Source: UBA11524 sp051886675
Lineage (GTDB): Bacteria > Bacillota > Clostridia > Christensenellales > Aristaeellaceae
Assembly: GCA_051886675.1 (NCBI GenBank)
Contig: JBJEYH010000017.1
Coordinates: 1-34,810, forward strand
Direction of reading: 5' to 3'
Length of the DNA: 34,810 bases
Numbering within the stretch: the first letter of the stretch is position 1; each line of letters starts with the position of its first letter. A program made the translations under genes and the position numbers. Under the pieces are notes generated by a model, which had not been told where the DNA came from, made no database searches, and saw only the letters and a program-made list of their open reading frames with translations. Positions 1-9,111 of this stretch are shown one piece after another.

Positions 1-132
1 CGCCTGATACACCCCGTCCGGCTGGCTGAAGGCCCCGTACCAGGGGCTGCCCTCCTGCAGGTTCTGCATGCGCAGCGACTGTCTGACGGCCCTGTCCGTG
101 TCCCGGAGAATCAACTCGTAATGCGCTTTCAT
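1..132 (-). CDS. N-terminal 44 residues of an unidentified protein, cut by the window edge
   Basis: An open frame begins at the ATG at 132-130, overlapping the TGA of the upstream alpha-mannosidase gene (ATGA overlap), with an AAGGAG ribosome site 8 nt upstream. It runs off the window without a stop. The visible peptide starts MKAHYELILRD and contains SPWYGAF; it has no signal peptide. I do not recognise the family from 44 residues. Its position as the last visible gene of a glycan-uptake operon suggests another carbohydrate enzyme, but that is inference. Confidence 0.7.
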   Translation of the reverse strand, partial: MKAHYELILRDTDRAVRQSLRMQNLQEGSPWYGAFSQPDGVYQA

Positions 133-3125
133 GGGGTACACTCCTTCTGTGCGATATGCAGCAGGATGGTCTTGATCTCAAAGGCGCCGAAGTGCAGCCG
201 CAGCCCGCCTTCCACGGGCAGGGGACGGCTGTTTTCCTCCAGCATGTCGGTTTCCGTCGCCGCGGCGATGGATGGATGCAGGGCGACAGCGGTATCCGTG
301 GCCATGCCCATGGCCTCGTAGACCCGCACCAGCAGCGCGCCGGGATGAGCGTCGGCAACCTTCACCGTGTCCGCGATGACGTTGGCCTTCTCCGGCAGGA
401 ACACCGGCAGCTCGTCCACCGCGGCGATGCTGCCGGGAATCGGCGGCTCGTTCAGCTCCACGGCCTCGCGCAGCACCCGGCTCTGCTCAAAGGGCCCGGC
501 AAAGGGCATGAAGGCGTAGGTGAAGTCCTGCTCGCCCTGATCGGCGGTCATGTCCGGCATCAGGGGCGCGCGCAGCAGGGACAGGCGGATGTCGCTGCCC
601 TCCACGCTCACGCCGTACTTGCCGTCGTTGAGCACCGCCGCGCCGCCGCTGCCGTCCCGAAGCACGGTGTAGCGATGGTTGCAGACCTCGTAGCGGTCCC
701 GGTCATGCCGGGTGGAGCGGTGGGTGGGCCGCGGCAGGTAGCCGAACTGGATCTCCTGCAGGGCCTCCCGGGAAAGCACGTTCACCGGGAAGGACACCTT
801 CAGCAGCTTGTGCCGCTCCCGCCAGGTGACATGGGTGACGAAGTCCAGCCGCTGGGCGTCGTCTCCCAGGAAGATCTCCTGCCGCAGCCGGGAGTGGTGG
901 AGCTGCCGCTCCAGCAGCAGCGATACGCCATCCTCCCGGGCCATGACGGACAATTGCACCGGCTCCTCCAGCGGCACGGGGGCCTGATCGGTCATGCTGG
1001 CCAGCTCCCAGGCGTCGTAGCAGGTGTTCACGTCCCGGAACATCATCAGGCGGTTGCCCGGGCCTGACAGGTATTCGCGATCATCCCCGGGCCGGCGGAC
1101 GCTGAGCGCCTCGCCCCGCCCGCTGATGCGGCAGACGAGGTGGGCGTTGCGCAGCACGAACCCGTCCTCCGCGGGGGTGCAGAGGGCCTTCTCCCGGGGC
1201 GCGGGATGGCCCGCGGCCGCGAAGCCCTGGGCCGGGATCACCTGCCCCCGCCAGACGCGGGGCCAGCTCAGGTGATTGTACAGCGCCGGGGTCTCGCCGG
1301 GATCGCCCGCCATGGCGCGGATCAGCCCTTCGCCCCCGCGGATGGCCTGCTCCAGCTCCTCCTCCGCCCGCGCGTGCACCCTTGCGATGGACGCCCCCGC
1401 CGCCACGTCGTGGAACTGGTTGAACAAAAGCTTCTGCCAGCACTGGTCGAGGGTCTCCTGCCAGAGGGGGGCGATGGGCTTCCCCGCCAGCAGACGCCGG
1501 GCCATCAGGTATTCCGCCTGCTTCAGCGTGACCTCCGCCCGGCGGATGCCCCGCTTGGTTTTCGCCTGGGCGGTCAGGGTGCCCCGGTGCCAGGCCAGGT
1601 ACAGTTCCCCGCAGTAGACGTTGTCCACCTGCCCCTGCCGCTCGAAAAACCGCACGGGGCTTTCCATCCGCAGCCGGGGCGCGCCCTCAAGGTCGGCGCA
1701 GCGGCGGGCGATTTCGAGCATCTCCCGGGTGGGGCCGCCGCCCCCGTCCCCGTAGCCGAAGGGGTACATCAGCCCGTCGATGCCCTCTTGCTGGATACGG
1801 TCGTCCTCCCAGCGGGCGATCAGATCCCCGGCGTTCAGGGCGGCGTTGTTCTTCTTGAAAATGTGGGACAGCACCCGGCTGCCGTCCAGCCCTTCCCACC
1901 AGAACACGTTGCAGGGGAAGGGCTCGGCCTCCGGATCCTGCCGAAGGAGCTTCTGCGTGGCGAAGTAGGGCACCTGGCACTTGCGCAGGATCTGCGGCAG
2001 CGCGGCGGTGAAGCCGAAGGTGTCCGGCATCCAGGCCATGCGGCTGTCCGCGCCCAGGTTCTCCCGGAACCACCGCTTCCCCCGGACAATCTGCCGGATC
2101 AGGCTCTCGCCGGAGGGAATGTTGGTGTCGGACTCGATCCACATGGCCCCCTCGGGCAGGAACGCGCCCTGGGCAGCCTTGTCCATCACCCGCCGGAACA
2201 CCTGGGGGTAGAGCGCGCGCAGGTATTCGAGGATGGGCGGCTCGCACATGAGGAAGCGGTACTCGGGGTATTCGTCCATCAGCGCCAGCTGATTGGCGTA
2301 GGTGCGGGCCGACTTGCGCATGGTTTCCTCCACCGGCCACAGCCAGGCCATGTCCAGATGGGACTGGCCGAAGACGGTGTACTCCGGCGCGGTGGAGCCG
2401 TTGCGGCACTGGAGCAGGGGATGCAAATGCCGCCGGGCTGCCTCGGAGACGCTGCGGGTCATGTCGGTCAGCGGCAACTCAAAGTCCGCCTCCAGGGTGA
2501 AGCGCTTCAGCCCCTCGATGATCTTCATGGCCCGCAGGCTCTTTTCCGGCAGCCGCTTCACCAGGCTGTACAGCGTCTGATAATCCATGGACGCCTGGAA
2601 CACCGGCTCGTTCCACACGCACAGGAAGGAGGGCCGGACGGTCTGCTGATGCTCGGGCGGCTCGGGCACGGTGACCTCGTCGGGGGCGGCGGGGCCTGCG
2701 CCCTCCATGCGGGGGCCGTGACCCGCGTAGCACTCCGCGAGGATGTCAAAGACCTCCCCGGCCCGGGCGCAGCGGGTCAGGGTGATGTGATGGTGCTTCC
2801 TGTCGATGGCCCCGGCCTCCTGGCCGTTGACCCAGACCAGCATTTCCTCGCCCACGCCCAGGGAAAGCGTCAGCCGCAGCCCGGCAAGCGCGGCGGGTAC
2901 CTCGGCCCTCGCGCGGAACCAGCCGTATTCCCATTTCCGGCCCCAGCGCGTGCCATCGGGCGCAGGCTGAAAAGGCCCCTGGGCCGCGGTTTCCAGGGGC
3001 AGATGATCCATGGTGGTGAAGCAGCTGACCTGCAGGGGGATCCGATGGGCGATGTAGCGCGCTTCCAGCGCTTCGCCCCAGATGCGCAGCCGGTCCTCCC
3101 ATTGCCTGCCGATGTTCATGGGCAT
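129..3125 (-). CDS. GH38 alpha-mannosidase, cytoplasmic
   Basis: Hydrolyses terminal alpha-linked mannose from oligosaccharides. The 998-residue protein has the bacterial GH38 layout: an N-terminal beta domain (about 1-245), the catalytic domain with the metal-binding GQSHLD motif (His256, Asp258) and the nucleophile motif WMPDTFG (Asp368), then a helical linker and C-terminal beta-sandwich domains. There is no signal peptide, so it should act on imported sugars. Two in-frame ATGs (3125 and 3119) compete: GAGG lies 3 nt before the first and 9 nt before the second, and GGAG lies 8 nt before the first; the longer form is given. It starts 25 nt after the GH105 stop and overlaps the next gene by 4 nt, so it belongs to the transporter operon. 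Family assignment is firm; the exact mannoside linkage cannot be read from the sequence. Confidence 0.93.
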   Translation of the reverse strand: MPMNIGRQWEDRLRIWGEALEARYIAHRIPLQVSCFTTMDHLPLETAAQGPFQPAPDGTRWGRKWEYGWFRARAEVPAALAGLRLTLSLGVGEEMLVWVNGQEAGAIDRKHHHITLTRCARAGEVFDILAECYAGHGPRMEGAGPAAPDEVTVPEPPEHQQTVRPSFLCVWNEPVFQASMDYQTLYSLVKRLPEKSLRAMKIIEGLKRFTLEADFELPLTDMTRSVSEAARRHLHPLLQCRNGSTAPEYTVFGQSHLDMAWLWPVEETMRKSARTYANQLALMDEYPEYRFLMCEPPILEYLRALYPQVFRRVMDKAAQGAFLPEGAMWIESDTNIPSGESLIRQIVRGKRWFRENLGADSRMAWMPDTFGFTAALPQILRKCQVPYFATQKLLRQDPEAEPFPCNVFWWEGLDGSRVLSHIFKKNNAALNAGDLIARWEDDRIQQEGIDGLMYPFGYGDGGGGPTREMLEIARRCADLEGAPRLRMESPVRFFERQGQVDNVYCGELYLAWHRGTLTAQAKTKRGIRRAEVTLKQAEYLMARRLLAGKPIAPLWQETLDQCWQKLLFNQFHDVAAGASIARVHARAEEELEQAIRGGEGLIRAMAGDPGETPALYNHLSWPRVWRGQVIPAQGFAAAGHPAPREKALCTPAEDGFVLRNAHLVCRISGRGEALSVRRPGDDREYLSGPGNRLMMFRDVNTCYDAWELASMTDQAPVPLEEPVQLSVMAREDGVSLLLERQLHHSRLRQEIFLGDDAQRLDFVTHVTWRERHKLLKVSFPVNVLSREALQEIQFGYLPRPTHRSTRHDRDRYEVCNHRYTVLRDGSGGAAVLNDGKYGVSVEGSDIRLSLLRAPLMPDMTADQGEQDFTYAFMPFAGPFEQSRVLREAVELNEPPIPGSIAAVDELPVFLPEKANVIADTVKVADAHPGALLVRVYEAMGMATDTAVALHPSIAAATETDMLEENSRPLPVEGGLRLHFGAFEIKTILLHIAQKECTP

Positions 3126-3150
3126 ACGCCTCGCTCCGTGATGTCTTTCG

Positions 3151-4245
3151 TTATGCCAGGCACTCGATCAGGAACAGCATGGCCAGCGCCTGACCGTAGG
3201 GCATGGGCCGAAGCTCGATGCTCTTGTAGAAGTCCTTGCTTTCCCGGCCCATGGGCGTGCCGTAGGAAACCTGCTGCACCACGCCGTCGGGCCCGATGCA
3301 GGAAAGCACCGGCGGCAGAGCCTTCAGCGCCACGTCCGCAAAGGAGGGATCCAGCAGCCCCATGTGCACCCCCCTGAGCAGCCCGTAGCCGAAGCCGCAG
3401 GTGGCGCTGGCCTCCACATAGGAGGTGGGATCGTCCACCAGGGTGTGCCACATGCCGCCCTCGTCCTGATATTTCCGCAGGCTCTCCGCCTGACGGGCAA
3501 GGGCCGCCGTCAGATCGGCGCGGACGGCCTCCTCGCAGGGGATCATCGACAACAGCTCCGGAATGGCGATGGTGATCCAGCAGTTGCCCCGGCCCCAGAA
3601 CGCTCCGGCGAAGTTGTGCCGCCCCTTGAACGTCCAGCCGTGATACCACAGGCCGTTGTCCGGACAGGCCAGGTACTTCTCGTGGAGCAGGAACTGCCGC
3701 TGGGCCTCGTCCAGATAGGCCTGATTGCCCTCGATGCGGCCCATGGTGGCCAGGAACAGCACCGTCATGAACAGGGTGTCGTCCCACAGCTCCTGATCGT
3801 TGAGGGTGTCGGAGGTCATGTGCTGGAAGCCGCCCTCCTCCGTGCGGGGGAAGCGCTCCATGATCCACCGGGCGCTGTCCCGGCAGGGGGCCAGATACTT
3901 TTCCTCCCGCAGCCGTTCGCCCACCAGCGCCATGGTCAGGAAGGGCGCGGCGGTGTTCACGTTCAGCGCGGGGAAGCCGATCTCCAGCTGCTGGTCGAAG
4001 AAGCGGGTGAGAATGTCCATGTACCGCTTTTCCCCCGTGGCGGCGTAGAGCTTCCACAGCCCGTACAGGCCCACGCCCTGGGTCCATTCCCAGTGCTGAT
4101 AGCGGCGGATGTCATCCCCGGCCAGGTTGCGGTCCTTCATGTTTTCCAGGAAGATGTCGTCGTCCTCGTACAGGATCGGGCAGAAGGCCTCCACCAGGCA
4201 GGCCAGCCGGCTCCGGAGCGATTCGGCGGATAGATTCGTATGCAT
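3151..4245 (-). CDS. GH105-type unsaturated uronyl hydrolase (YteR/YesR-like)
   Basis: GH105/GH88 enzymes remove the unsaturated uronic acid left at the end of oligosaccharides by polysaccharide lyases, notably rhamnogalacturonan fragments. The 364-residue protein has the (alpha/alpha)6-barrel signatures: HWEWTQGVGLYGLWKLY (about 51-67), the LNDQELWDDTLFM segment carrying the probable catalytic aspartates (about 148-160), WYHGW and FWGRGNCW (about 200-223). No signal peptide, so cytoplasmic. The start has GGAGG 5 nt upstream, and the gene lies 11 nt after the HAD gene. Together with GH38 it implies that the operon's transporter brings in oligosaccharides. GH88 is the alternative, but the substrate-binding landmarks look more like YteR. 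Confidence 0.85.
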   Translation of the reverse strand: MHTNLSAESLRSRLACLVEAFCPILYEDDDIFLENMKDRNLAGDDIRRYQHWEWTQGVGLYGLWKLYAATGEKRYMDILTRFFDQQLEIGFPALNVNTAAPFLTMALVGERLREEKYLAPCRDSARWIMERFPRTEEGGFQHMTSDTLNDQELWDDTLFMTVLFLATMGRIEGNQAYLDEAQRQFLLHEKYLACPDNGLWYHGWTFKGRHNFAGAFWGRGNCWITIAIPELLSMIPCEEAVRADLTAALARQAESLRKYQDEGGMWHTLVDDPTSYVEASATCGFGYGLLRGVHMGLLDPSFADVALKALPPVLSCIGPDGVVQQVSYGTPMGRESKDFYKSIELRPMPYGQALAMLFLIECLA

Positions 4246-4256
4246 GCGTACCTCCG

Positions 4257-4793
4257 TCAGGCGTGATGTTCCAGCTGATCATTCAGCGTGTGCAAAAGGT
4301 TCAGCAGCTCTTCCGGCGTGCCGACGGTGTAGTCCGGCTGCCAGTCCGGCTCCTCCACGGCGTGGAAGTACCGGGGTGACCAGTCCAGCCAGATGCTCGT
4401 CAGCCCCTGGCGGTTGGCCCCGGCAACGTCCTTCTTCAGGTTGTTGCCGATCATCACGATCCGCGGCCTGTCCGCGTCGGTCAGGCCGAGCTGCCGCAGG
4501 GCCGTCTCGAACATGATGGGCGCGGGCTTCTGCAGCCCCACCACCTCCGACACCACCCAGGTGTCGAAGCAGTCGCCCAGGCCGTTTTCCCGGTACACGT
4601 TGCGGAAGGACTCCCATTCCCCGTCCGCCACCAGCGCGATGGTGAAGCCCTCCTCGTGCAGCTGGCGCAGCACCCTGTCCGCCCCGGGAATGCACTGCGC
4701 CCGCAGCACGATGCCCCGCGCGTCATAGACCTGGGTGGCCTCGTCGATGATGGTGTCGCCGCTGTCGGTGAAGATGATCAGGGGTTTACTCAT
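4257..4793 (-). CDS. HAD-superfamily hydrolase
   Basis: Probable phosphatase of the haloacid dehalogenase superfamily, 178 residues. Motif I is FTDSGDT with nucleophile Asp10 and Asp or equivalent at +3. Motif III is the Lys in GLQKPAP. Motif IV reads IGNNLKKD, so the usual Gly-Asp is Gly-Asn while the second acidic residue is kept. ATG 4793 is preferred over an in-frame TTG at 4802, because AGAGG lies 11 nt before the ATG and only about 3 nt before the TTG. It overlaps the upstream ATPase gene by 8 nt, the same overlap seen between the two ATPase genes. Substrate unknown; a sugar phosphate is plausible from the operon. Confidence 0.8.
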   Translation of the reverse strand: MSKPLIIFTDSGDTIIDEATQVYDARGIVLRAQCIPGADRVLRQLHEEGFTIALVADGEWESFRNVYRENGLGDCFDTWVVSEVVGLQKPAPIMFETALRQLGLTDADRPRIVMIGNNLKKDVAGANRQGLTSIWLDWSPRYFHAVEEPDWQPDYTVGTPEELLNLLHTLNDQLEHHA

Positions 4794-5790
4794 CGTAATC
4801 AAATCCTCTCAGCTGAAGCTCCCGGGCCCGGTGGCAGGCCACGTAATGTCCGGGCTCCAGCTCCAGATAGTCGGGGGAAGCCTCCTTGCACCTGTCGGTG
4901 CAGTAGCGGCAGCGGGTGTGGAAGTAGCAGCCGCTGGGCGGATTGGCCGGGTTGGGGATTTCGCCCTCCAGAGGGATGCGCTCGCTGACCACGGTGGGAT
5001 CGGCCACGGGCACGGCGGACAGCAGGCTCTCGGTGTAGGGGTGCATGGGGTGGGAGAACAGCGCTCTGGTGGGCGCGAACTCCACCATCCGGCCCAGATA
5101 CATCACGCCCACCTTGTCGGAGATGTACTCCACCACCGACAGGTCGTGGCTGATGAACAGATACGTCAGCCCGAACTCCTGCTGCAGGTCGTGCAGGAGG
5201 TTGATCACCTGGGCCTGAATGGACACGTCCAGTGCGGACACCGCCTCGTCGCAGACGATGACGCGGGGATTGAGCACCAGCGCCCGGGCGATGCCGATGC
5301 GCTGCCGCTGTCCGCCGGAGAAGGCGTGGGGGTAGCGCTTGAGGTAGGAGGTGTTCAGCCCGACCTTCGCGGCGATGTCCATGACCCGGCGCTCCACCTC
5401 GGCCTTGGGCATTTTGGGATAGTTGGCCAGAATGGGCTCCTTGATGATGTCCAGCACCGTCATCCGGGGATCCAGGGAGGAGTAGGGATCCTGGAAGATC
5501 ATCTGGATTTCCTTGCGGTAGCGGCGCATGGTCTGCCTGTCAATCTGCAGGAAGTCGAAGGTCTCCCCGTCCCCGGCGGTGTAGATGACCTTGCCCTCGC
5601 TGGGCTCGTAGGCCCTCACGATGCACCTGCCCAGGGTGGTCTTGCCGCAGCCGGATTCGCCCACGATGCCGATGGTTTCGCCCTCATCCACCGGGAAGCT
5701 CACGTCCGTCACCGCCCGCACGCACAGCCCCTTGGACTGGAAGCGCATGGAGATGTGCTGCACGTCCAGGATGCGATCGCCTTTACTCAT
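4786..5790 (-). CDS. Oligopeptide/dipeptide-type ABC transporter ATPase, OppF/DppF-like
   Basis: Second nucleotide-binding subunit of the importer, at the cytoplasmic face of the membrane. 334 residues, with Walker A GESGCGKTT (about 44-52), signature FSGGQRQRIGIARAL (about 157-171), Walker B VIVCDE (about 177-182) and the Opp-type C-terminal extension with clustered cysteines (CYFHTRCRYCTDRC). ATG 5790 is chosen because AGGAGG sits 9 nt upstream; the longer open frame has no such site. Overlaps the upstream ATPase gene by 8 nt. Opp-type ATPases also power oligosaccharide uptake, and the downstream glycosidases favour that here. Confidence 0.93.
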   Translation of the reverse strand: MSKGDRILDVQHISMRFQSKGLCVRAVTDVSFPVDEGETIGIVGESGCGKTTLGRCIVRAYEPSEGKVIYTAGDGETFDFLQIDRQTMRRYRKEIQMIFQDPYSSLDPRMTVLDIIKEPILANYPKMPKAEVERRVMDIAAKVGLNTSYLKRYPHAFSGGQRQRIGIARALVLNPRVIVCDEAVSALDVSIQAQVINLLHDLQQEFGLTYLFISHDLSVVEYISDKVGVMYLGRMVEFAPTRALFSHPMHPYTESLLSAVPVADPTVVSERIPLEGEIPNPANPPSGCYFHTRCRYCTDRCKEASPDYLELEPGHYVACHRARELQLRGFDYDE

Positions 5791-6832
5791 GGGTGGTTCC
5801 CTCCTGTTCCTTCGGGGCCTGACGGGGACAGCCCGTGCAGGCGAAGCAGGCAATCTGATGATCGCTGCCCACGTCCACAAGCTCCGGGTCGTACACGTTG
5901 CACACGCCCTCGATGCGCCTGTGGCACCGCTCGTAGAAGCCGCAGCCCGCCGGCAGGTTCAGCGCCAGAGGCACCGTGCCCTCGATGGAGAACAGCCGCT
6001 CCTGGGCCTTGGTGCCGATCCTGTGCACGGAGCCCAGCAGCCCCTGGGTGTAGGGATGCTGCGGGTTCCTGTAGATTTCCACCGCCGGGGCGGATTCCAC
6101 AATGCGGCCCAGGTACATCACCGCCACCCGGTCGCACATGCGGGCCACGGTGCCCAGGTCGTGGGTGATGAAGAGGATGGACATGCCGAAGTCCTTCTGC
6201 AGCTGCTTCATCAGCTCCAGGATCTGCGCCTGAATGGTCACGTCCAGGGCGGTGGTGGGCTCGTCGGCAATGAGCAGGCGGGGGCTGCACACCAGCGCCA
6301 TGGCGATCAGCGCGCGCTGCAGCATGCCGCCGGAAAATTCATGGGGATACTGGTCGTAGCGCTTCTCGGCGTTGGCGATGCCCACCTTGCGCATGACCTC
6401 CAGGGAAATTTCCTTTGCCTTCTTCTTGTCCTTTGTGATGTGCAGGAGCGTGGCCTCGTTGATCTGGTTGCCGATGGTGTACATGGGGGAGAAGGCCACC
6501 ATGGGCTCCTGGAAGATCATGGAGATCTGCTTGCCCCGGATGGAGCGGATTTCCTTCCCCCGGGGGTTGAGGGTGAGCAGGTTGACCCGGCCCAGGTTTT
6601 CCGCGTCGAAGATGACCTCGCCCTCGGCCCTGCACTTCTTGTCGTTGATGCCCAGGATGGCCTTGCTGGTCAGGCTCTTGCCACAGCCGCTCTCGCCCAC
6701 CAGGCCCAGGGTTTCGCCCTTGCGGATCTGGAAATTCACGCCCCGCACGGCGGTCAGCGTGCCCTCGTCGATTTTGATGTTCACCCTGAGGTCGCGCACC
6801 TCAATGATGGTTTCGTTCACGTTATCGCTCAT
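5783..6832 (-). CDS. Oligopeptide/dipeptide-type ABC transporter ATPase, OppD/DppD-like
   Basis: First nucleotide-binding subunit, 349 residues, expected to pair with the OppF-like protein. Visible motifs are Walker A GESGCGKS (about 46-53), the signature FSGGMLQRALIAMAL, Walker B LLIADEPTTALD, and the C-terminal oligopeptide extension with Cys in CGFYERCHRRIEGVC. The ATG at 6832 has GGAGG 10 nt upstream; a GTG three codons earlier is too close to that site. It begins 19 nt after the permease stop. Confidence 0.93.
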   Translation of the reverse strand: MSDNVNETIIEVRDLRVNIKIDEGTLTAVRGVNFQIRKGETLGLVGESGCGKSLTSKAILGINDKKCRAEGEVIFDAENLGRVNLLTLNPRGKEIRSIRGKQISMIFQEPMVAFSPMYTIGNQINEATLLHITKDKKKAKEISLEVMRKVGIANAEKRYDQYPHEFSGGMLQRALIAMALVCSPRLLIADEPTTALDVTIQAQILELMKQLQKDFGMSILFITHDLGTVARMCDRVAVMYLGRIVESAPAVEIYRNPQHPYTQGLLGSVHRIGTKAQERLFSIEGTVPLALNLPAGCGFYERCHRRIEGVCNVYDPELVDVGSDHQIACFACTGCPRQAPKEQEGTTHE

Positions 6833-6851
6833 CGTCCGCACACCTCCGTTC

Positions 6852-7985
6852 TCACTTGTAGGGGTCGGCGGCGTCGCGCAGGCCGTCGCCCAGGAAGTTG
6901 AAGGCCAGCACGGTGATCACCACGAAAATCAGCGGGATCATCTTCCACGGGCACTGGGCCACGGAGACCAGATCCTCCGTCTCCTTCAGCAGCACGCCCC
7001 AGCTGGTGGCGGGGGCCTTCATGCCCAGACCCAGGTAGCTCATGGACGTCTCGCCCAGGATGGAGCCCGGGATGCCCAGCGTCAGGTTGACGATCAGGTA
7101 GCTCAGGAAGCCCGGCACCAGGTGCTTGACGATGATCTTGAAGTCGCTGACGCCCGCCAGCTTCGCCGCCATGACGAAGTCCTCCTTGCGCAGGGCGATG
7201 AACTTGCCGCGGACAATGCGCGCCAGGCCCGTCCACCCGATGAAGGACAGGATGATCGTGATGTACAGGTACATGGCCGATACGGAGATGCCCGGGGGAA
7301 TGGCCGCGGACAGGGCCATCCACAGCGGGATGCTGGGGATGGCGGACAAGACCTCAATCACGCGCTGGATCACATTGTCGACCCAGCCGCCGAAGTAGCC
7401 CGACAGGCCGCCCAGCAATATGCCCAGCACGAAGCTGATGGCCGCCGACACGAAGGGAATCGTCAGCGACACCCGGCTGCCGAAGAGAATGCGGGAGAAG
7501 ATATCCGCGCCGGTGCTGTCGGCGCCGAAGATGTTGATGCGCACGCTGCGGTCGGGGACGCCCTGCTCGTTGACCAGGCCGTAGAGGTGGGTCCTGCAGG
7601 GGATGAGGCCGAAGAGCTTGTACTCGATGCCCTCGGTGAAGAGGCTGAGATAGTACTTCTCGCTGGTATCCTCGGTCACGATGACGGACCAGGTTTTTTT
7701 GTCATTGACCTTCTGCAGCTTGTAGACGTAGGGGCGGGAAAGGTTGCCGTCCTCGTCGTGCCAGTAGACGTGGGTGGGCGCGGTGTTCTTGTACAGGGAG
7801 GAGAACTCCTCCAGGCCGTAGGGGGCGATGAAATCCGCAAACAGCGCGCCCAGGTACAGCAGCGCCAGGATCGCCAGGCTGAAGCGGGCCAGCTTGTGCT
7901 TCTTGAGCTTGCGCCACATGAGCGTCCACTGGGAGGCCAGGTAGTAGGATTCATCGCTGGCGGTCTTCTTGTGAAACAGTGCCAT
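6852..7985 (-). CDS. Opp/Dpp-type ABC transporter permease, OppC-like, with enlarged extracytoplasmic segment
   Basis: Inner-membrane permease, 377 residues from ATG 7985 (AAGGAG 8 nt upstream). A first membrane helix lies at about 33-52. The OppC landmark GADSTGADIFSR (154-165) follows, and about five further helices carry the ATPase-contact loop around EDFVMAAKLAGVSD. Between helix 1 and that landmark is a hydrophilic stretch of about 100 residues, longer than the 30-40 I expect for classical OppC. It starts 4 nt after the OppB-like gene. Typical for a subset of Opp-type sugar/peptide importers; exact substrate unknown. Confidence 0.92.
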   Translation of the reverse strand: MALFHKKTASDESYYLASQWTLMWRKLKKHKLARFSLAILALLYLGALFADFIAPYGLEEFSSLYKNTAPTHVYWHDEDGNLSRPYVYKLQKVNDKKTWSVIVTEDTSEKYYLSLFTEGIEYKLFGLIPCRTHLYGLVNEQGVPDRSVRINIFGADSTGADIFSRILFGSRVSLTIPFVSAAISFVLGILLGGLSGYFGGWVDNVIQRVIEVLSAIPSIPLWMALSAAIPPGISVSAMYLYITIILSFIGWTGLARIVRGKFIALRKEDFVMAAKLAGVSDFKIIVKHLVPGFLSYLIVNLTLGIPGSILGETSMSYLGLGMKAPATSWGVLLKETEDLVSVAQCPWKMIPLIFVVITVLAFNFLGDGLRDAADPYK

Positions 7986-7989
7986 CGCT

Positions 7990-8985
7990 TTAGCTCCTTT
8001 CTGAGAAACGGATTCTCGGATCCAGCCAGGCCAGGGCAATGTCGGACAGCAGCGTGCCCACCACGACCAGCACGGCCTGAATCAGCACGATGGTGCCGGC
8101 CAGGTACATATCCTGGCTCTTGAGGGCGGTGAGGAGCACCGGGCCCTGAATGGCCAGGTTCATGACGATGGCGGAAACCGTGGAGCCGGAGAAAATCGTC
8201 CTCAGCGAGCCGGACATGCCCGATACCACCGGGTTGAGCGCGGCGCGCAGGCAGTACTTGTAGGTGATGGTGGCCTCGGAGCAGCCCTTGGCGCGGGCGG
8301 TGAGGGTGTACTGACGGGCCTGCTCGTCGAGCATCTGGGCGCGCACGGTACGGATGATGCCGCAGGTGCCCGACGTGCCGATGACAATCAGCGGGATCAG
8401 GCAGCGGCCCAGGAATTCCGGCACGTACTCCCAGCGCATGCCGTTCTGCAGCATTTCCGTGCTGAACAGTCCCAGATACACCTCGCCCGTGCTGACGTAC
8501 ACCCAGTACATGATGATGATGGCCAGCAGGAAGTTTGGCGTGGCCGTGCCGATGAAGCCGATAAAGGACAGCACATAATCCCCCGCGGAATACTGATGAT
8601 TGGCGCAGTAAATGCCGATGGGCAGCGACACGGCGTACTGGAACACCAGAATCACGAAGGATACCGCCAGCGTCAGGTACAGCCTGTCCATGATGACGCT
8701 CCACACCGAGCGTCCGTACTCAAAGGAGTAGCCGAAGTCGCCCTTGGTGAGGATGTTCTTCATCCAGTTGAAGTACTGGACAAACCAGGGGTCGTCCAGG
8801 CCGTACTGCAGGCGCAGGTTGGCAATGTCCTCGGCGGTGAAGACCTCGCCCTCGGCCGCCATGGCCGCCACGTAGGAGGTGACGTAATCTCCCGGGGGCA
8901 GCTGGATGATGAAGAAGATCACGAAGGAAATGATCAGCAGCGTCGGGATGAAGAGAAGCAGTCGCTTGCCAATGTATTTCAGCAT
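7990..8985 (-). CDS. Opp/Dpp-type ABC transporter permease, OppB-like
   Basis: Inner-membrane permease, 331 residues. It begins with the classical OppB helix (MLKYIGKRLLLFIPTLLIIS) and a PPGDYV segment. The conserved QYGLDDPWFVQYFNWM segment, five further helices and the ATPase-contact loop QARQYTLTARAKGCSE follow. ATG 8985 is chosen with AAAGGTG about 9 nt upstream; a GTG at 8997 is possible but has no ribosome site. It forms the translocation pore with the OppC-like protein. A 126-nt gap containing a hairpin separates it from the solute-binding protein gene. Confidence 0.92.
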   Translation of the reverse strand: MLKYIGKRLLLFIPTLLIISFVIFFIIQLPPGDYVTSYVAAMAAEGEVFTAEDIANLRLQYGLDDPWFVQYFNWMKNILTKGDFGYSFEYGRSVWSVIMDRLYLTLAVSFVILVFQYAVSLPIGIYCANHQYSAGDYVLSFIGFIGTATPNFLLAIIIMYWVYVSTGEVYLGLFSTEMLQNGMRWEYVPEFLGRCLIPLIVIGTSGTCGIIRTVRAQMLDEQARQYTLTARAKGCSEATITYKYCLRAALNPVVSGMSGSLRTIFSGSTVSAIVMNLAIQGPVLLTALKSQDMYLAGTIVLIQAVLVVVGTLLSDIALAWLDPRIRFSERS

Positions 8986-9023
8986 ATCGCATCGCACCTT
9001 TCACGCGGCGGAGCCTGAAGAAA

Positions 9024-9064
9024 TGCGAGAGGCGCTTCCCCCAGGGGAGAAATCACCTCTCGCA
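9024..9064 (-). promoter_or_regulatory. Intercistronic hairpin between solute-binding protein and permease genes
   Basis: A perfect 9-bp stem (TGCGAGAGG at 9024-9032 with CCTCTCGCA at 9056-9064) encloses an inner TCCC/GGGA pairing. No T run follows in the direction of transcription. By analogy with other solute-binding-protein operons it may be an mRNA-stabilising or partial-termination hairpin that keeps binding-protein expression above permease expression; that role is inferred. Confidence 0.55.
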
Positions 9065-9111
9065 CCCTTACAGCACGTTATTCATCTTGGTACTGCCAGG
9101 CCCCGGGGATG

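Noticed and set aside
1140..3377. Open frame of 745 codons on the plus strand opposite the GH38 gene
   Set aside because: It is antisense to a clear GH38 enzyme, lacks a ribosome site, and its Gly/His/Pro/Arg-rich composition is the usual shadow of a high-GC coding strand.
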